Source: Alphaproteobacteria bacterium
GTDB taxonomy: Bacteria; Pseudomonadota; Alphaproteobacteria; CAAGCB01; CAG-977
Direction: 5' to 3'
NCBI GenBank assembly: GCA_021639925.1
Contig: JAJXEL010000041.1
Coordinates: 3,254-12,953, forward strand
DNA length: 9,700 bases
This document shows positions 7,130 through 9,700 of the stretch, piece by piece (position 1 is the first letter of the stretch; the number at the start of each line of letters is the position of its first letter). The notes under the pieces were generated by a model that saw nothing but the letters and a program-made list of their open reading frames with translations, did no database searches and was not told where the DNA came from. The position numbers were made by a program, and so were the translations under genes.

Positions 7130-7662
7130 CAACGCAACGGAAACAAAGAATTATAATCAACGCCCTTGTAACGTTTTTCGACCGGTCTGGGCATGCTTTG
7201 CGCTGTTGACAATAATCCGCGGCTGCGCAAAGTCCATTCCATATTCTGCATTTTTTCGCGGTATTCCGGGTGGTCGCCGATAATAACGCTGAACCAGTAA
7301 TAGGAATCGATCGGGTTATACAAAGGCGTTAAATCGTCCTGATAAAAAAACGCCAGCTGTTCCTGTGCGGCCCTTTGCCCCGACTGCGCCGCCAAAGTCA
7401 GCCATTTTTGCGCCGTATAACTGTTTTTAACGCCGGCCAGGCCGTATAAATAAATCATGCCGACCATATACTGCGCGTCCATATCGCCGTTTTCCGCCGG
7501 TTCGGCCAGATATTTCAAAGCTTCGGGATAATTAGCGGTGTTAAAAGCCGCAATGCCTCTTTCAACTTTTGTATGCGGGGAAAAGCCGGTGGAAAAATAG
7601 TCAGGGACTAAAACACAGGCGGACAGCCATAAAACGACCGGCAAAAGCAACAGTGGTTTCAT
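7129..7662 (-). CDS. Sel1-repeat lipoprotein (177 aa)
   Basis: Small envelope lipoprotein. Residues 1-15 form a short hydrophobic signal followed by the lipobox LSAC with the lipidated cysteine at 16. Position 17 is Val rather than Asp, which by the Lol rule favours the outer membrane. Residues about 48-108 form two Sel1-like helical repeats (EALKYLAEPAENGDMDAQYM and AQKWLTLAAQSGQRAAQEQL), and a degenerate third follows (SYYWFSVIIGD). Sel1 repeats are protein-binding scaffolds, so an adaptor role is likely; no enzyme motif is seen. The ATG at 7662 has AGGAAG about eight bases upstream and lies two bases after the stop of the nuclease-like gene. Its own stop overlaps the start of paralogue 3, so all three are probably one transcript. 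Confidence 0.8.
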   Translation of the reverse strand: MKPLLLLPVVLWLSACVLVPDYFSTGFSPHTKVERGIAAFNTANYPEALKYLAEPAENGDMDAQYMVGMIYLYGLAGVKNSYTAQKWLTLAAQSGQRAAQEQLAFFYQDDLTPLYNPIDSYYWFSVIIGDHPEYREKMQNMEWTLRSRGLLSTAQSMPRPVEKRYKGVDYNSLFPLR

Positions 7663-7664
7663 GA

Positions 7665-8282
7665 TTATCTTCCTGTTTTTTGGCGCAAAAGCGCTGCTTG
7701 CAGCAAAGGTTGAGGCGCGCGGTTTCGGGGTTGTTTTTCGTCCAGCCGGACATTGATTTCGAAAACGCGTTTTAAAATACCGCGGTCTTCTTTTGTCCGT
7801 TTGCGCAGTTCGCGCTGTAAATTGATCAGATCCTGCGGCGCCATGTAAGTGGTGTCCAGCAGGACGGCAACCGGTTCTTTTTGCCCCGTTTTTTTGTTCG
7901 GGTGATCTTTGTCCAGCTGGTTTAAAATCGTTTCCGCATTGCCGACGGGATCAAATTCCCATTTGTCGCCCGGTTTCGGGGACAGCGGCGTTTTGACGTC
8001 GAACGGGTATCCGTCCCCGTCGTAAAAATCAATATAAGGGGAATCCGAACGCGTTGCCGGCCCCTTGATTTTATGGGACATGTCCGCTTCGGCAATAGCC
8101 ATTGCTTCGCGGATAATTTTGCCGATTTTGTTGCCGTGATGCGCGGGATCGTTTGTCAGTTCGTCAAAATTCGGGTAATTCCGGTAACGGGCGGGCACGT
8201 CGTCCAAAGTTCTGATTTCCGCCTGGCGGCTTTGCTGTCCGCCGGCCGTTTCGACGCGGGAAGGTTCCGGTAAATCCTGCAT
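7665..8282 (-). CDS. Stand-alone PD-(D/E)XK nuclease-like protein resembling polymorphic-toxin C-terminal domains (205 aa)
   Basis: No signal peptide or membrane segment. A polar N-terminal stretch (1-30) precedes a compact domain. The helix KIIREAMAIAEAD (55-67) carries E59 and E65. It is followed by YIDFYDGDGYPFDVKTP (83-99), with acidic D85 and D88, then D95-V-K97. A helix, then D-x(n)-DxK, then a hydrophobic strand ending in LLDTTYM (141-147), is the layout of PD-(D/E)XK nucleases. The DFxDxxG...DVKTP wording is typical of nuclease domains at the ends of CdiA/Rhs-type toxins. Here there is no delivery domain and no recognised immunity gene. The C-terminal tail is basic and proline-rich. 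The ATG at 8282 has AGAGGTG close upstream. It is first of a three-gene unit. Function unproved; a non-toxic nuclease or a binding-only relative is possible. Confidence 0.55.
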   Translation of the reverse strand: MQDLPEPSRVETAGGQQSRQAEIRTLDDVPARYRNYPNFDELTNDPAHHGNKIGKIIREAMAIAEADMSHKIKGPATRSDSPYIDFYDGDGYPFDVKTPLSPKPGDKWEFDPVGNAETILNQLDKDHPNKKTGQKEPVAVLLDTTYMAPQDLINLQRELRKRTKEDRGILKRVFEINVRLDEKQPRNRAPQPLLQAALLRQKTGR

Positions 8283-8310
8283 GTGACACCTCTGTGATAA
8301 AATTTTATTT

Positions 8311-8339
8311 ATTTTGCTCTAAAAACACAGGGTTGTCCA
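8311..8339 (-). promoter_or_regulatory. Candidate promoter of the nuclease/lipoprotein/GT-C unit
   Basis: On the minus strand TGGACA (8339-8334, five of six to the -35 consensus) and CAAAAT (8316-8311, four of six to the -10) are separated by the optimal 17 bases. The start point would be near 8304, giving a leader of about 22 bases that still contains the AGAGGTG ribosome site. This is the best promoter match in the window. Confidence 0.5.
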
Positions 8340-8421
8340 GAGGTATGTTTTCGGCGAAAAAGAGAAGTTCGGCCTTTTTTCAAAACAGCCCGCGCAAAAC
8401 AACAAAGCATATTTTGCAAAC

Positions 8422-8450
8422 TTGATTGTCGCGGACAAATCCCTTATTTT
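8422..8450 (+). promoter_or_regulatory. Candidate promoter of the DUF4381-BatA operon, with a short inverted repeat in the spacer
   Basis: TTGATT (8422-8427) and TATTTT (8445-8450) are 17 bases apart, four of six matches each. The inverted repeat TTGTC-GCG-GACAA (8426-8438) lies mostly in the spacer, where a repressor could act. Both elements are weak and unsupported by anything else. Confidence 0.3.
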
Positions 8451-8471
8451 CTTATTCGGAAAGGAGAAAAA

Positions 8472-8957
8472 ATGGTTTCTTTGCCCGATCAGGCAAGTCC
8501 TGAAGAATTAATGTCTTTTGTCCGCCCGTTATATCCAAATGGGATATTTCCTTTAGGGCCGGGTTGGCAGATAGTATTTTATGCTTTGGGCGGTCTTGTG
8601 CTGGCGGGAATTCTTCTTTACAACAGCCCGCCCGCGAAACGGCGCCGGGAAGCGTTTGGCGTTTTCAATGCTTTGCGCCGCCGCTTTTCGGATAACGGGG
8701 ACGTTTCCATGCTGGCCGGCGGTTTGTCGGTTTTGATGCGCCGCGCGGCTTTGGCGCGGTTCGGACGGGAAAAAACCGCCGATTTAAACGGGCGGGCGTG
8801 GATTGATTTTTTGGAACGAACGGGGGCGGATTTGGACGAACGGGATAAACAGCTGCTGGAAAATCAGGCGTATGCGCCGCCGATGCGCGATGCGGATTTT
8901 GCGCGCGGCCGGCATTTGCTGGCGTCCGCACGCAAATGGCTGGAGAAAAATCTATGA
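8472..8957 (+). CDS. DUF4381-type membrane protein of a Bat operon (161 aa)
   Basis: Single-pass membrane protein. Residues 1-31 are probably periplasmic, with the PxGPGWQ segment typical of DUF4381. One membrane helix spans about 32-50 (WQIVFYALGGLVLAGILLY). A basic stop-transfer (PPAKRRRE) is followed by a soluble cytoplasmic region with LSVLMRRAALARFGRE and GRAWIDFLERTG, both hallmarks of the family. DUF4381 proteins usually sit between DUF58 and BatA genes and are thought to be part of the MoxR-Bat envelope complex; the biochemical role is unknown. AAGGAG lies directly upstream of ATG 8472. Its TGA overlaps the batA start as ATGA, so the two are co-translated. Unusually, no MoxR or DUF58 gene precedes it: the next gene upstream is divergent and unrelated. 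Confidence 0.8.
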   Translation: MVSLPDQASPEELMSFVRPLYPNGIFPLGPGWQIVFYALGGLVLAGILLYNSPPAKRRREAFGVFNALRRRFSDNGDVSMLAGGLSVLMRRAALARFGREKTADLNGRAWIDFLERTGADLDERDKQLLENQAYAPPMRDADFARGRHLLASARKWLEKNL

Positions 8958-9700
8958 CCGGTTTCGCGTATCCGATGATGTTTCTGCTGTTGGCGCTGCC
9001 GCTGGTGATGCGTGTCGTCCTGCCGCGCGTAAACGATAAAAATGAAGACGCGCTGAAGGTTCCTTTCTTTGACGACATGCGCCGTTTGTCGCCGCCGGGC
9101 GGGCGGTCCGTTTTCGGCGGCCTGCGTTTCAGGCGGCTGCTGGGGGCGCTGATCTGGATTTTGCTGGTTGCGGCGGCCGCGAACCCGCAATGGGGCGGCG
9201 AACCTTCGAAAGTCCCGTCCGAAGGACGCAATCTGATGATGGTTTTGGATATTTCCGGTTCGATGCAGGAAGCGGATTTCGCCATTCAAAATCAGGCTGT
9301 GCGTCGTTGGGACGCGGTGCGGGCCGTCGCGGACGCCTTTGTTCAAAAACGTCAGGGCGACCGGATCGGCGTCGTTTTGTTCGGGGAAAGGTCTTATCTG
9401 TATATTCCTTTGACATATGATTTAAAAACGGTTTCCGATCTGTTAAAAGAAGCCGACGTCGGTATGGCCGGAACGCAGACGGCGATCGGGGACGCGCTGG
9501 GACTGGCGTTAAAGACGATGATTGACGTTCCCGCCGAAAGCCGGGTCGTCGTTTTATTGTCTGACGGCGCGGCGAACGCCGGCGTAATGAAACCGCAGGA
9601 AGCCGCTGAACTGGCCGAAAAAATGGGCGTTAAGGTTTATACGATCGGGGCGGGATCCGATGCGGTTCAGATGATGGGAATGTTTGGCATGATGCAAATG
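8954..9700 (+). CDS. batA: BatA-like von Willebrand factor A domain membrane protein (first 249 codons, runs off the right edge)
   Basis: Membrane-anchored vWA protein of the Bat (Bacteroides aerotolerance-type) module. The frame opens at ATG 8954 and stays open to the window end. An N-terminal helix (about 6-24) and a second at 61-77 flank the cytoplasmic link VPFFDDMRRL, a conserved BatA feature. The vWA domain follows with a complete metal-ion-dependent adhesion site: D99-x-S101-x-S103 (DISGSM), the threonine in GTQTAIGDAL (about T176), and D204 in LLSDGAAN. A full metal site suggests real ligand binding, presumably of partner proteins worked on by a MoxR ATPase. The sequence after GAGS is methionine-rich (MMGMFGMMQM), which is often seen before the C-terminal membrane helix in this family. 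BatA versus BatB is decided mainly by position right after DUF4381; the family call is firm. Confidence 0.9.
   Translation, partial: MTGFAYPMMFLLLALPLVMRVVLPRVNDKNEDALKVPFFDDMRRLSPPGGRSVFGGLRFRRLLGALIWILLVAAAANPQWGGEPSKVPSEGRNLMMVLDISGSMQEADFAIQNQAVRRWDAVRAVADAFVQKRQGDRIGVVLFGERSYLYIPLTYDLKTVSDLLKEADVGMAGTQTAIGDALGLALKTMIDVPAESRVVVLLSDGAANAGVMKPQEAAELAEKMGVKVYTIGAGSDAVQMMGMFGMMQM

Larger units (their letters stand above)
8283..8471. promoter_or_regulatory. Divergent intergenic control region, 189 bp
   Basis: Separates the nuclease-like gene (minus) from the Bat-type operon (plus) and is AT-rich compared with its neighbours. Besides the two promoter candidates listed separately, it holds ACCTCTG (8288-8294), complementary to CAGAGGT (8338-8344), and a short inverted repeat TTGTC-GCG-GACAA (8426-8438). 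No small ORF with a ribosome site and no RNA gene was recognised. Confidence 0.6.

Noticed and set aside
7130..7132. TTG as start codon of paralogue 3
   Set aside because: The immediately following ATG forms a normal TGATG junction; TTG adds only one residue and has no better ribosome site.
7129..7662. Sel1 lipoprotein as the immunity protein of the nuclease-like gene
   Set aside because: It is predicted to be exported and lipid-anchored, whereas immunity to a nuclease would be needed in the cytoplasm. Not excluded, but unsupported.
8347..8381. A/T-rich imperfect hairpin (GAAAAA...TTTTTC) as a terminator
   Set aside because: The stem is nearly all A-T with a 14-base loop, and it does not follow the end of any gene.
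8665..9285. Long open frame antisense to DUF4381/batA (206 codons) and a similar one at 8864-9346
   Set aside because: Composition is Arg/Pro/Ser-rich with no recognisable domain. These are shadows of the GC-biased third codon positions of the real genes.

Overview
The window looks like chromosomal DNA from an alphaproteobacterium of moderate GC (by eye somewhat below 50%). The evidence is the form of the aspartate aminotransferase N-terminus at the left edge, a GAAC-N7-CAAC element resembling the alphaproteobacterial LexA box next to uvrB, and generally Gram-negative content (an outer-membrane-type lipoprotein and a Bat/vWA operon). The species cannot be fixed from sequence alone. No rRNA, tRNA, CRISPR array or insertion sequence was seen, and no gene-free stretch exceeds about 190 bases.

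Layout, left to right. (1) 1-180, minus: the first 60 codons of an aspartate aminotransferase. (2) 248-3477, minus: two tandem paralogous polytopic membrane proteins that look like GT-C-type glycosyltransferases. The upstream copy is cut short by an in-frame TAA. Behind that stop a 28-residue homologous tail survives and ends in a TGA that overlaps the ATG of the next gene as ATGA. (3) 3478-3562: an 85-bp divergent promoter region with a LexA-box-like element. (4) 3563-5605, plus: a complete uvrB. (5) 5591-8282, minus: a tightly packed three-gene unit. In transcription order it encodes a small protein resembling PD-(D/E)XK nuclease toxin domains, a Sel1-repeat lipoprotein, and a third paralogue of the GT-C-like family. 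The last gene collides tail-to-tail with uvrB (15-bp overlap). (6) 8283-8471: a 189-bp divergent control region. (7) 8472-9700, plus: the start of a Bat-type operon, a DUF4381-like membrane protein followed by BatA (vWA domain), overlapping by ATGA and running off the right edge.

How the genes fit together. uvrB is a housekeeping DNA repair gene. It is bracketed by three same-strand copies of one membrane-protein family, two on one side and one on the other. The family members probably move sugars from a lipid carrier to a surface acceptor, but their substrate is not visible. The DUF4381/BatA pair belongs to the Bat cell-envelope module, seen here without the MoxR ATPase and DUF58 genes that often precede it. 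The most unusual items are the freshly broken C-terminus of the second paralogue and the stand-alone toxin-like nuclease coupled to a lipoprotein and a membrane glycosyltransferase-like protein.
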